Part shown: positions 8,328 through 18,532 of the stretch, one piece after another
Layout of the letters: every line of letters starts with the position of its first letter
Position numbering within the stretch: the stretch's first letter is position 1
DNA from: Hymenobacter sp. 5317J-9
GTDB lineage: Bacteria; Bacteroidota; Bacteroidia; Cytophagales; Hymenobacteraceae
Direction: 5' to 3'
Length of the DNA stretch: 64,000 nucleotides
Assembly (NCBI RefSeq): GCF_022921075.1
Contig: NZ_CP095050.1
Location: 5,146,001 to 5,210,000 of the forward strand
Translations under genes and position numbers: made by a program
Notes under the pieces: generated by a model
Database searches by the model: none
What the model was told of the DNA's origin: nothing
Seen by the model: only the letters and a program-made list of their open reading frames with translations

Positions 8328-9479
8328 CTACCAGGAGCCGCTGTTGTCGTCGCCGCTGTCGAAGCCACCGCCGCCCATGTCGCCGGAAGAGCTGTCGTCG
8401 TAGGAAGAATTGTCATCGGACGAGAAATAGTCCGATGAGTTGTCGGCCGCCGTGTTGTCGTCGGAAAAGTAATCGGGAGCCGTGTTGTCGGCCCCGCCGC
8501 CGTCGCGGCCCGAGAAATAGTCGCTGGCGGCGCCGGTGCCCGCGGCCCCGAGGCCTGCCCCTGCGGCACCGGCCGCGCCGGTGTTGAAATTGCTGGTGTC
8601 GTTATCGTTGGTGTAGTTATGGCCAGAGGTGTCGTGGCCCGAGGCCATGCGGTTGCCGAGGTAGGCGCCGGCAGCCGCGGCGGCGCCAGTGGCCAGCACG
8701 CCACCCATGCCACCCATCATGCCGCTTCCGCCCTGGTTGGGCACGTTGCCGTAGCCGGGGCTTCCCTGGTTGTAATTGCCGCCCACCGGGCCGCGGTTAG
8801 AGCCGCCCCGGTTGGGTAGAAAGTCGGGCGTGGGGCCCGAGGGACCCATGTTGGGATTGTTGCCCGCGGTGGCAGCGCTGCGGTTGCGGAACATGCGCAC
8901 CACAAACCACAGGATGCCGCCGATGACCAGCGTGCCAATCAGCAGCGTGCCCATGCCAGGGCCTGACGGCGTGGGCTCAGCGGGTGGCGCGGCCAGCACC
9001 GGGTCGGTGGGTGGCACGGCGGCGGGGTCCTGCGAGAGGTTGCTCGGCGTGTTGAGGTCGGTGCTGGGGCCCGCGTTGCCGGTGGCCGGGCTGCCGGCTT
9101 GGCTGCGCGTGGTGGCGTTGGGGTCGGCGGCGGCCATCAGCGTGTTCAGGCCGCTGCGGAGGCCGGCGAAGTAGTTGCCCTGCTTAAAGCCGGGGCCCAT
9201 TTGGCCGATGGCCTGCTGCGTCACGGCCGGGGTGATGCTGCTTTGCAGGCCGCTGCCGGGCTGGATGCTGATTTTCCGGTCTTTGGCGCTCACCAGCACC
9301 ACCACGCCGTTGTTCTTGCCTTGCTGGCCCACGCCCCAGGCCGTGCCAATGGCCCGGGCGTAGTCGGCCACGTCGCGGCCGCCCAACGCGGGCACCGTCA
9401 CCACCACAATCTGGGTGCCGTTGGTGTCGGCGTAGCGGCGCAGGCCGCTTTCCAGCTTTTTGGCGTCGGCCGGGGCCAT
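8328..9479 (-). CDS. TPM domain (YgcG-like) membrane protein, main reading frame
   Basis: 383 aa in the remaining frame. The TPM domain (IVVVTVPALGGRDVADYARA, then KNNGVVVLVSAKDRKISIQPG) covers the first 125 residues. A Pro/Thr linker follows, then one transmembrane helix (about 200-220) and a Gly/Asn/Ser-rich cytosolic tail carrying repeated DYFS motifs and ending in FDSGDDNSGSW. The domain should begin upstream of this ATG: the same frame reads KPFHFINDEASLM before it. The signal peptide is in another frame at 9398-9613, so this gene is frameshifted or the base call is wrong. TPM proteins are linked to membrane and photosystem repair or envelope stress. Confidence 0.8.
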   Translation of the reverse strand: MAPADAKKLESGLRRYADTNGTQIVVVTVPALGGRDVADYARAIGTAWGVGQQGKNNGVVVLVSAKDRKISIQPGSGLQSSITPAVTQQAIGQMGPGFKQGNYFAGLRSGLNTLMAAADPNATTRSQAGSPATGNAGPSTDLNTPSNLSQDPAAVPPTDPVLAAPPAEPTPSGPGMGTLLIGTLVIGGILWFVVRMFRNRSAATAGNNPNMGPSGPTPDFLPNRGGSNRGPVGGNYNQGSPGYGNVPNQGGSGMMGGMGGVLATGAAAAAGAYLGNRMASGHDTSGHNYTNDNDTSNFNTGAAGAAGAGLGAAGTGAASDYFSGRDGGGADNTAPDYFSDDNTAADNSSDYFSSDDNSSYDDSSSGDMGGGGFDSGDDNSGSW

Positions 9480-9613
9480 GAGGCTGGCCTCGTCATTGAT
9501 GAAGTGAAAGGGCTTGGGCCGTGGGGCACGTCGGCGGTGCCGGTTTGGGCGGCCGCGGGCAAGCCCAAACCGGCCGACACAAACAGGAATACGAGAAACA
9601 GGAGTTTAGCCAT
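9398..9613 (-). pseudogene. Detached signal-peptide end of the TPM gene
   Basis: This frame starts MAKLLFLVFLFVSAGLGLP, a clear signal peptide cut near AAAQ, continues TGTADVPHGPSPF, then turns into nonsense. Adding one G to the GGGG run at 9523-9526 (plus strand) would join it to the TPM frame as DVPPRPKPFHFINDEASLM, the expected entry to a TPM domain. So this is the true N terminus of the 8328-9479 gene, separated by a one-base deletion in a homopolymer. Confidence 0.8.
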
Positions 9614-9697
9614 AGCACTGAAGGAGAAGAGTGGAAGAAGGGTATCTTCCGCCTTCTACGGCCCCGATGCGAGTTTGGCTGTTGCGGTGGGCCGGCC

Positions 9698-10327
9698 CTA
9701 CTGGGCCACGTGCACCTTCACCACCACCTTCTTGTCTTTATCAATGCCCTCGACCTTAATGTTGGGCCGGTGCACGTCCTGCGGGAAGAAGACGTAGATG
9801 GTACCGGGCCGGGCCTCGTACTGCGGGCCCTCGGCCGAGTAGTTGGCCACGTCGCGGGCTTCGTCATACGGCTTGGTCACGGTGGCCTTGTCCATGGGCA
9901 CCTGGCCCATTTTCTCGGCGCCGCGCACCACGTACTGCATGTCGATGTACTTGCGGTGCGACTCCCATTTGGTGTCGGCGTACTCCTTGGTGGGGTTGTC
10001 GGTCACAGCCGCAAACACGTTCTCGGCATCGATGGGGTACTTGCCCACCGGCAGCTCTTCCAGGTTGGTGTCGCGGAAGTACGCAAAGGCCTTGTCCCAG
10101 GCCGCCTTGTTGGCGTGGTACTGCTTCGCAAACTCTACCTTGTTCACCGACTCCTGCAGGTTCAGCTTCAGGCCGTTGGCCCATTCGCGGCTGCGGTACC
10201 ACTTCTCAGCTTTCTGAGGCGTCCAGGTTTCGGCGGTGGCCTGGGTGGCGGCCGGGCCGCTGGTTTTGCAGCCCAGCGGAGCCAGCGCCAACGTGAGGAA
10301 ACCGAATTTCAGCAGGGCATTTTTCAT
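9698..10327 (-). CDS. YhcH/YjgK/YiaL (DUF386) family lipoprotein
   Basis: 209 aa. A lipoprotein signal (LALAPLGC, Cys20) is followed by a 45-residue linker and then the DUF386 cupin-like domain (AENVFAAVTDNPTKEYADTK, WESHRKYIDMQYVVRGAE, and the final FFPQDVHRPN). The HRKYIDMQ and PQDVHRP His residues are the usual metal ligands. Most relatives are cytosolic and tied to sialic acid or sugar catabolism; an exported lipid-anchored form suggests action in the periplasm. A TACATTTG promoter motif sits upstream at 10362-10369. Confidence 0.88.
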   Translation of the reverse strand: MKNALLKFGFLTLALAPLGCKTSGPAATQATAETWTPQKAEKWYRSREWANGLKLNLQESVNKVEFAKQYHANKAAWDKAFAYFRDTNLEELPVGKYPIDAENVFAAVTDNPTKEYADTKWESHRKYIDMQYVVRGAEKMGQVPMDKATVTKPYDEARDVANYSAEGPQYEARPGTIYVFFPQDVHRPNIKVEGIDKDKKVVVKVHVAQ

Positions 10328-10361
10328 GGAAGCGCGGGGCAGTCAGGAACGAGGGATGAGG

Positions 10362-10369
10362 CAAATGTA
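10362..10369 (-). promoter_or_regulatory. Bacteroidota -7 motif for the DUF386 lipoprotein
   Basis: The minus strand reads TACATTTG, a full match to TAnnTTTG, 35 bases before ATG 10327. No clear -33 TTTG is seen. Confidence 0.5.
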
Positions 10370-10379
10370 GCCAAGGCGG

Positions 10380-10955
10380 CTACGGTTGCAGCGGCGGCTG
10401 GGGCACATTTTCGGGCGGCAGCGGCTCCACGGCGCGCTCGAAGCGCAGGCGGCCATCGGGGGTCGGGCCGGCGGCCTCGAAGCCGTTGCGCAGCAGCACC
10501 TCCTGCGAGCCCGCGTTGTCGGCATCGGTGTGGGCCACCAGGCGGCGCACCATGCCCGTAGCGGCCGCCTGGGCCACCAGGCCGCCCACCAGCTCGGTGG
10601 CCAGGCCCTGCCGGCGCCAGTCGCTGGCAATGGAATAGCCGATTTCGGCCGTGCCCTCGGCATCGGGCCGCCCCATGAAGCCGCCGCTGCCGATGAGGGT
10701 GCGGGGCGTGTCGCCCTCGGCCTTGCGCAGGGCATACCAGCCGTACCAGCCGGCGGCGTCGCGCCCACCAGCCGTGAGCTGCTCCAGGAAGTACTCCATG
10801 GCCGGGCGGTCGTACTGGCCGGGCGGCCAGTCTTCGGGCAGGGCAGCGCCCAGCAACACGGGAAAGTAGTGGGGCTTGTGCAGCTCGGCCGTGAGCAGGG
10901 CGCGGCTGGCGGCCAAGATGAGCAGGCGCGGGGTATGGGTGATAAGCGGAATCAT
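10380..10955 (-). CDS. GNAT family N-acetyltransferase
   Basis: 191 aa. It opens HTPRLLILAASRALLTAELH, as in RimJ/RimL-like GNATs, and carries the acetyl-CoA-binding helix DWRRQGLATELVGGLVAQA plus the closing ADNAGSQEVLLRNGFE motif. ATG 10955 (MIPLITHTPRLL) is chosen because the frame upstream to 11084 has no family similarity. Substrate unknown. Not obviously in an operon. Confidence 0.88.
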   Translation of the reverse strand: MIPLITHTPRLLILAASRALLTAELHKPHYFPVLLGAALPEDWPPGQYDRPAMEYFLEQLTAGGRDAAGWYGWYALRKAEGDTPRTLIGSGGFMGRPDAEGTAEIGYSIASDWRRQGLATELVGGLVAQAAATGMVRRLVAHTDADNAGSQEVLLRNGFEAAGPTPDGRLRFERAVEPLPPENVPQPPLQP

Positions 10956-11038
10956 AGCCCGAGTATACGGCCCGCGGCACTGGCGCGGCCAGCCCATCGC
11001 GCCAGGCCAAACGGGCGGGACCGGCAGGTGCCCGAAGG

Positions 11039-11046
11039 TATATTTG
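11039..11046 (+). promoter_or_regulatory. -7 motif for the 11078 gene
   Basis: TATATTTG, an exact TAnnTTTG match 31 bases before ATG 11078. No clear -33 box. Confidence 0.5.
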
Positions 11047-11077
11047 CCAAGACCGTTCAACCCGTGGGTGTGTACTG

Positions 11078-11506
11078 ATGCCAATAGCTCTTCTTTCTAC
11101 CTCTGAAGTACTTGACCTTTATCACGATGAAGAAAACGACTGGTTGTACCTGGACTGGAAAGGCGCTCTTGAGCTGGCCAACGTGCAGGAAGACTGCCAG
11201 CACATTTTGACCTACATTGGCCGGCTGGGCACGAAAAAAGCCCTCAACGACAACTCCCACATCACCAAAATCAGCTGGGAGCTGGTGAAGTGGGTAGCCG
11301 ATGTGTACCTGCCCGCCACGGCCCGGGCGGGCATGGCCTGCGTGGCCTGGGTGCACAGCCAGGCCCTGGAGTGCCGCAGCGACGTGGAACTGCTGCTGCC
11401 CGTGGCCGACAGCCGCCCCCCGCTGCTGAGCATGTTCGACGACGTGGCCGCCGCCTACGCCTGGCTGCGGAGCGTGCGCCTGCCCGCCGCGCCGGCGAGG
11501 CGGTAA
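11078..11506 (+). CDS. STAS/SpoIIAA-like small protein
   Basis: 142 aa, cytosolic. A strand-rich start (DEENDWLYLDWKGALELANV) leads into a helix, and the end carries MFDDVAAAYAWLRSV, like the F.D...A.AWL tail of the 3096-3521 and 11549-11968 proteins. The three are divergent, so any relationship is by pattern only. Function unknown. Its own promoter motif suggests separate expression from the next gene. Confidence 0.7.
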   Translation: MPIALLSTSEVLDLYHDEENDWLYLDWKGALELANVQEDCQHILTYIGRLGTKKALNDNSHITKISWELVKWVADVYLPATARAGMACVAWVHSQALECRSDVELLLPVADSRPPLLSMFDDVAAAYAWLRSVRLPAAPARR

Positions 11507-11535
11507 GGCCCGTGGCTTTCCGGCGCGGCGGGCGG

Positions 11536-11543
11536 TACCTTTG
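11536..11543 (+). promoter_or_regulatory. -7 motif giving a near-leaderless start for the 11549 gene
   Basis: TACCTTTG ends only 5 bases before ATG 11549. With the usual spacing the transcript would begin at or next to the start codon, so this mRNA may be leaderless. Confidence 0.45.
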
Positions 11544-11548
11544 CGCCG

Positions 11549-11968
11549 ATGAACCAAGCGGCCCTGCCCCTGCTTTTTGAAAATACCGCCGGCCAGCTGC
11601 TGGCCGACCCGGCTGGCTTTCTGCGTGCTACCTGGGGTCCCCGCCCCCGCACCCTGGCCGAGACCCAGGCCCTGTTTAACCAGATGCTGCGGTGCCTGCA
11701 GCAGCAGCGCTGGAGCCGCATCCTGATAAACCAGCTCCGCATGCCCCCCTTCTCGCCCACCGAGCAGCAATGGATAGCCCAGAGCTGGCTGCCCCGGGCC
11801 GTGACGGAGGGCGGCTACCGCCACGGGGCCGTGGTGGTGTCGCCGGACGTGCTGGTGCGCCTCGCCACGGCCTTCGTCACGACCAGTGTGCAGGGCCTGC
11901 CCCTCACCTACCGCTCCTTCGGCACCGACGCGGCGGCCACCGCCTGGCTCTCGCAGCAGCCGGGCTAG
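11549..11968 (+). CDS. STAS/SpoIIAA-like small protein
   Basis: 139 aa, no signal peptide. The order is strand, a long helix (ETQALFNQMLRCLQQQRWSR), the strand ILINQLRMPP, a helix (TEQQWIAQSWLPRAV), and the tail YRSFGTDAAATAWLSQQ. This resembles 3096-3521 and 11078-11506. No catalytic motif is visible; the function is unknown. ATG 11549 fits both the promoter position and the alignment of the family. Confidence 0.7.
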   Translation: MNQAALPLLFENTAGQLLADPAGFLRATWGPRPRTLAETQALFNQMLRCLQQQRWSRILINQLRMPPFSPTEQQWIAQSWLPRAVTEGGYRHGAVVVSPDVLVRLATAFVTTSVQGLPLTYRSFGTDAAATAWLSQQPG

Positions 11969-12045
11969 CCGGGCCTTTTACCTTTAAGCCCGAGTGCGCC
12001 GGGCGGGGCGCATGGTTCGCCGCTGTTCTACCCGTTGTTTCCCGC

Positions 12046-12705
12046 ATGTCCGAGTTTTCCGGCACCCGCATTCTGGCCCTTCGCAAAAGCAAAGGCTTGT
12101 CGCAAGAAGTTTTGGCCGAGCAGTCGGGCGTGAGCCTGCGCACCATTCAGCGGGTGGAGCAGGGCGCAACCGTACCGCGCGGCCACACCGTGCTGGCGCT
12201 GGCCGCCGCCCTGAGCGTACCGCTGGAAGCCCTGCACGCCCCGACCGAGTTACCCGCGCCTGCCCCAGCTCCCGTGCACGAGCACGCCCCGCTTGCTCCG
12301 GGCCCGGCCCCAATCGAGCCATCAGCCACCATACCAACCCTTCACTCCGACCCCGAATTTCTGCAGCTCCTCAACTTAAGCGCACTGAGCTTTCTGGTGC
12401 TGCCCCTGCTGAACCTGGTGGTGCCGTGGCTGCTGTGGCGCAGCCGCCGCCACCGCACCGCCCACGTGGCCGAGCTGGGCCGCCGGGTGCTGGGCTTTCA
12501 GGCGCTGTGGCAGGTGGGCACTTTCTTCCTGATGCTGCTGGCGCTGGCCGCGCAGCTGGTGGTGTACCGGCACTACCACGTGGCCCTGCCCGAGCTCTGG
12601 CTCACGGCCCTGATTGGCACCTACGCGGCCAACGTGGCTACCGTGCTCTACTACAGCGCGCAGCTGCGCCGGGGCAATTTCGACGTGTATCGCTACCGGC
12701 TGTAG
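12046..12705 (+). CDS. XRE-family HTH protein with DUF4870-like membrane domain
   Basis: 219 aa. Residues 5-60 are a Cro/CI-type HTH (GLSQEVLAEQSGVSLRTIQR). A Pro/Ala-rich linker follows (65-100), then three or more hydrophobic helices (LSALSFLVLPLLNLVVPWLL, FFLMLLALAAQLVVY, LTALIGTYAANVATVLYY) like DUF4870. It may be a membrane-tethered regulator. ATG 12046 is chosen because the longer frame from 11692 is the shadow of the previous gene. Confidence 0.85.
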   Translation: MSEFSGTRILALRKSKGLSQEVLAEQSGVSLRTIQRVEQGATVPRGHTVLALAAALSVPLEALHAPTELPAPAPAPVHEHAPLAPGPAPIEPSATIPTLHSDPEFLQLLNLSALSFLVLPLLNLVVPWLLWRSRRHRTAHVAELGRRVLGFQALWQVGTFFLMLLALAAQLVVYRHYHVALPELWLTALIGTYAANVATVLYYSAQLRRGNFDVYRYRL

Positions 12706-12806
12706 GGCGTCAGAACTCAAATCATTCGTATTCATTACCAACATCTTGCCTGAAGTGGCGGCAAAATGACGGGGTAATGACGCCCGACTTCGGCAGTAGC
12801 TCCGGA

Positions 12807-12814
12807 TACTTTTG
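12807..12814 (+). promoter_or_regulatory. -7 motif for the aspartic-protease-like gene
   Basis: TACTTTTG, an exact TAnnTTTG match 30 bases before ATG 12845. Confidence 0.5.
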
Positions 12815-12844
12815 ACGCAGTAAACCCCTCCTTTTTTCTGCGTC

Positions 12845-13822
12845 ATGAAAACCCTTCCCAAAATCCTGCTGGCCGTGCTGGCGCTGTTCGTGCTGAGCAG
12901 CATTGGCGGCTATTTCTACTTTCGCCAGCAGTTCCTGCCGCCGGCCAATCAGCTGGTGGTGTCGGGGCTGCCGGCCACCACGCCCTTCGCCTGGCTGGCC
13001 GATACCGCCGCCGGCCGGGCCGTGCCGCACGCCGCCGTGCTGGTGCCCGTGCAGCTGCCCAACTGCCCGCGCACCTGCTACCTGCAGTTCGACACCGGTG
13101 CGCCCTACTCGGTGCTCTACGCCCGGCCGCTGGCGGCGCTGCAGGCCCGTTACCCCGCCCTGCGCCCGGCTCTGACGCTGTACGGCGACACCCTGCGCGA
13201 CTTCCGCTTCGCGCTCGGCCGCGGGCAGGTGCAGGCCCGTTGGGTGAAGACGCGCGACCTGGGTGCCGCCGCGCTGCCCGCCGACAGCCTCGCGCCCTTC
13301 ATCATCGGCACACTGGGCGGCGACGTAGTGGACGGCCGCGCCCTGGTGCTCGACTACGCCCGCCAGCGGTTCAGTCTGCTGCTCGCCGTGCCCGACAGCC
13401 TGGTCCGGCGTACCGACTTCGTGCCGCTGGCCTTCGACAGCCGCCGGCCGGTGTTCACGGCCGGGCTGCAAGGCGAGCCGCGCAAGCTGTTTTTCGACAC
13501 CGGTACCAGCGCTTTTGCCCTGCTCACGAGCGAGGGCGAATGGCAGAAACTGGCCCGGCCCGGCGCGCCCGTGCGCACCAGCGTGACCAGCTCCTGGGGC
13601 CGGCCGCTCACGTCGTACACGGCGCCCACGGCCGCGGCCATGCGGCTGGGTACCGCCACCGTGCCGCTGGGCACCGTGAGCCACATGACGGGCACCAGCT
13701 TCACCCAAAACCTGCTGATGCGCTTCTCGGGCATGGGCGGCATGCTGGGCAACGAGCCCTTCAGCCAGCGCGCCGTGGTGCTCGATGTGGCGGGCGGCCG
13801 TTTCGGGCTGGTGCGGCCCTAG
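12845..13822 (+). CDS. Membrane-anchored aspartic-protease-like protein
   Basis: 325 aa. An N-terminal transmembrane helix or uncleaved signal (residues 5-25) is followed by two aspartic-protease-type motifs, QFDTGAPYSVL (Asp83) and FFDTGTSAFALL (Asp218), about 135 residues apart. IIGTLGGDVVDGRALVLDY resembles the hydrophobic-hydrophobic-Gly flap region that closes a lobe. This suggests a two-lobed pepsin-like or duplicated retropepsin-like enzyme facing the periplasm. Activity is unproven. Its stop codon shares the CTAG at 13819-13822 with the convergent DUF5694 gene. Confidence 0.75.
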   Translation: MKTLPKILLAVLALFVLSSIGGYFYFRQQFLPPANQLVVSGLPATTPFAWLADTAAGRAVPHAAVLVPVQLPNCPRTCYLQFDTGAPYSVLYARPLAALQARYPALRPALTLYGDTLRDFRFALGRGQVQARWVKTRDLGAAALPADSLAPFIIGTLGGDVVDGRALVLDYARQRFSLLLAVPDSLVRRTDFVPLAFDSRRPVFTAGLQGEPRKLFFDTGTSAFALLTSEGEWQKLARPGAPVRTSVTSSWGRPLTSYTAPTAAAMRLGTATVPLGTVSHMTGTSFTQNLLMRFSGMGGMLGNEPFSQRAVVLDVAGGRFGLVRP

Positions 13823-14727
13823 CGGCGGCCCAGGTAGTTGTTGGCGGCCACAACCTGGTAGGCGGGGTCGGTGCTGAAAATGCCGTGCAGCGAGCCCACG
13901 TGCCGCAGGCCCATGATGAGCAGTTGGCGGCGCTGGCGGGTGGCCAGTTGGGTGGCCACGACGTTGGAATACACCTTCAGGTCGCGGTTGAAAAACACCG
14001 AGATGAACTCCGCGCCTACGTACTTGGGATTGATGAACGCGGCGTCGACCATGGGGTCGGGCTTGAGGGTGCCGTTGGTGACGCGGGCCGGCGTGCGGTA
14101 CACCAGCGTGTGCAGGCGCTGCACGGTGGCCGGCTCGTTCATGGCCCGGTAGTACTGGCTCATGGTGGTGGTGCCGGCCAGCAGCGGCTGGTCGATGGTG
14201 CGGGCGCCGAAGGCCCGCCATTCCGTGGTGGCCTGCTCGTAGAGCCCGATGTTTTGCCCTTCGCTCAGAATGCTCTGGGACGTGCCGCCGGGCGCGTTCA
14301 CGCAGTGCACGCCGGGCAGGCCGAGGCGCTTGGCCAGCACAAAGCCGACCTGGTAGATTTCGTTGCGCCCGCCGGGCATGGTGTTCAGGTCCAGTTTGTC
14401 TTGCCGGTAGAGGCGGAACAAGCTGTCGAGGCGGCCCTGGTTTTCGGGCACTTCTTCCACCAAAATGCCGTCGGGCCGGTAGCGCTGCAGCTGGTCGCAC
14501 ATGGCCGAAAGCTCGGCCTGGCGGCGGGGCGTGAGCACGTCGGAGTTGGGGTTGTTGGCCTTGTAGAGCTGGGTGAGGTGGTTGGAGCCCAACAGTAGAA
14601 TGGAAGTGGGGTTCGGGGAGCCGGCCGCTGTTGCCGATGGCGCTTTGGAAGCAGTGCAGCCGGCCAGGGCCAGCAGCCCGGATAAAATGGCGAAAGGAAG
14701 TCGGTCGAAGCGGCCGAAGAAGGACAT
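13819..14727 (-). CDS. DUF5694 (TraB/ChaN-like) lipoprotein
   Basis: 302 aa. The lipobox LLALAGC at about residue 24 marks an exported lipoprotein. The mature part starts ILLLGSNHLTQLYKANN, contains VEEVPENQGRLD, and ends LLIMGLRHVGSLHGIFSTDP. The paired H motif near the start and GLRHVG near the end match the Tiki/TraB/ChaN superfamily, which includes putative metalloproteases and haem binders. ATG 14727 is chosen because the upstream frame lacks a signal. Convergent with the previous gene; the stop codons overlap. Confidence 0.82.
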   Translation of the reverse strand: MSFFGRFDRLPFAILSGLLALAGCTASKAPSATAAGSPNPTSILLLGSNHLTQLYKANNPNSDVLTPRRQAELSAMCDQLQRYRPDGILVEEVPENQGRLDSLFRLYRQDKLDLNTMPGGRNEIYQVGFVLAKRLGLPGVHCVNAPGGTSQSILSEGQNIGLYEQATTEWRAFGARTIDQPLLAGTTTMSQYYRAMNEPATVQRLHTLVYRTPARVTNGTLKPDPMVDAAFINPKYVGAEFISVFFNRDLKVYSNVVATQLATRQRRQLLIMGLRHVGSLHGIFSTDPAYQVVAANNYLGRR

Positions 14728-14759
14728 GCGGGGGTTGCGGAAAAGGTGGTAGAAGCGGC

Positions 14760-14767
14760 CAAAGGTA
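14760..14767 (-). promoter_or_regulatory. -7 motif for the DUF5694 gene
   Basis: The minus strand reads TACCTTTG, an exact TAnnTTTG match 33 bases upstream of ATG 14727. Confidence 0.5.
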
Positions 14768-14930
14768 GCCGGATGGCAGCCCATGGCTGCATCCACCGCC
14801 GAAGGGCCTCGTTCTTCGTACACGCTGACCTAGCCAATGCGTTTCGGTGGCGGTAGCGTCCGGCCGGGGCCGGGTTTGGCCGGCGGTAATACCTTTAGCG
14901 CCCGTTACAACTCTTTCTTTCTTTTGTCCG

Positions 14931-16991
<2,061 letters not shown>

Positions 16992-17041
16992 GCGCGTTAT
17001 AGGTAGCGTAGCAGGGCACGAACGCCCGCACGAAGAAAGAA

Positions 17042-17132
17042 CGTCATGCTGAGCGCAGTCGAAGCATCTCTACCGCGCAACGCAATCAGTTACTATTGCG
17101 GGAGAGATGCTTCGACTGCGCTCAGCATGACG
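17042..17132. repeat. Long palindromic intergenic repeat, family 1
   Basis: Arms 17042-17071 and 17103-17132 are 30-base reverse complements beginning CGTCATGCTGAGCGCAGTCG. It lies between two convergent genes, where it could serve as a two-way terminator. Confidence 0.9.
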
Positions 17133-17152
17133 GGCTAATGGCGGGCTTATTC

Positions 17153-18427
17153 TTACGGTTCGTCGGCGGTGGCTTCGGTAATCTCGGTTTGGGTTTTGCG
17201 GCCGTGGCGGCGGTCCAGCCAGTTCATCACGGGCGTAGCCAAGATGCCGTGCAGCGTGATGGACAGCAGCATGGTGAAGGCCAGCACCGCCCAGATTTGG
17301 CGGGCCTGCGGAAAGTCGGCCTCGCCCAGGGCATAGGCCACGTAAAACACCGAGCCGATGCCGCGAATGCCAAAAAAGGAAATCACGGCCCGCTCGGCCA
17401 GGTTGATGCGCTTGGAGCGAATGAGCGTGAGCATGCCGCCCAGCGGGCGCAGCACCAGCACCAGCAGCACGCCCAGCGCCGCCCCCTGCCAGGTGAGAGC
17501 GCGCAGCAGGCCGCCGGCAATGGCCGCGCCCAGCAGCAATAGAATCGCCACGATAAACAGCCGCTCCATCTGGTCGGTGAAAGCGTGCATCTGGCGGTGG
17601 TATTCGTGCTTGCGCTCGCGGCTGCGCAGCGTGATGGCGGCAATGAACACGGCCAGAAAGCCGTAGCCGTGCAGCAGTTCCGTGACGGCGTAGGACGTGA
17701 GCGTGACGGCCAGCGCCACGAAGCCGTAGCCCTCCGTCTTGATGCTGACGCGCTTGGGCAGGTTGAAAATCAAATAAGCCAGCACCCGGCCCGAGAGCCA
17801 GCCCATGAGTACGCCCGCCCCGATGCGGTAGCCCACGTCCATCCACAGCCAGTGTAGCAGCCGCTCGCCCAGCGGCGCGGCCGCGGGCAGCAGCGCCAGC
17901 GCCAGGTACACGAAGGGAAACGCCAGGCCGTCGTTCAGCCCGGCCTCGCCGGTGAGGGCAAAGCGCACGTTGTCTTCGCGGCCTTCGCCGGGGTCGCCCA
18001 CCTGCACGTCGCCGGCCAGCACGGGGTCGGTGGGGGCCAGCGCGGCGGCCAGCAGCACCGCCGAGGCCGGCGCCAGCCCCACCAGCCAGTGCCCCGCCGC
18101 CGCCAGCCCGGCAATGGTGAGCACCATGAGCACGAGCACCAGCAGCAGCGGCGAGCGCCAGGCCCGAAAGGAAAACGGCCGGTCAATCTTCAGCCCCGTG
18201 CCCGTGAGGGCCACAATCACGCACAGCTCCGACAGGTGCGTCACCAGTGCTTTGTGCTGGTCCGGGTCGGCCGGGGGCAAGTGCAGGGGCAGGCTGCACA
18301 CGCCCAGCCCCAATAGAATGTAGAGGATGGGGTACGACAGCGGGTATTTCTCCAGCAGCGACGGCAGCCAGGCCACGCCCAAAATGGCAACTCCGAGCAG
18401 CAGCAGCGCAATGGTGTAGTAGGGCAT
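17153..18427 (-). CDS. Cation:proton antiporter (CPA1, NhaP-like)
   Basis: 424 aa with about 12 hydrophobic segments. LAPTDPVLAGDVQVG and EAGLNDGLAFPFVYLAL carry the Asp pair typical of Na+/H+ exchangers of the CPA1 family. The motif SFFGIRGIGSVFY late in the protein is also typical. Residues about 185-200 include a charged GDPGEGREDNVRF loop. ATG 18427 (MPYYTIALLLLG) starts the first helix. Role: pH and sodium homeostasis at the inner membrane. Confidence 0.92.
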   Translation of the reverse strand: MPYYTIALLLLGVAILGVAWLPSLLEKYPLSYPILYILLGLGVCSLPLHLPPADPDQHKALVTHLSELCVIVALTGTGLKIDRPFSFRAWRSPLLLVLVLMVLTIAGLAAAGHWLVGLAPASAVLLAAALAPTDPVLAGDVQVGDPGEGREDNVRFALTGEAGLNDGLAFPFVYLALALLPAAAPLGERLLHWLWMDVGYRIGAGVLMGWLSGRVLAYLIFNLPKRVSIKTEGYGFVALAVTLTSYAVTELLHGYGFLAVFIAAITLRSRERKHEYHRQMHAFTDQMERLFIVAILLLLGAAIAGGLLRALTWQGAALGVLLVLVLRPLGGMLTLIRSKRINLAERAVISFFGIRGIGSVFYVAYALGEADFPQARQIWAVLAFTMLLSITLHGILATPVMNWLDRRHGRKTQTEITEATADEP

Positions 18428-18532
18428 GAGCGAAAACCGGCCGCCAGCCTCTGCAAGGACGCAGGCCGACGCCAACCGGCAAGGATGGTGCCTCCGTCAT
18501 ACGGCCCCAGCGCCCCCAAGGCCGGGCCCGGG

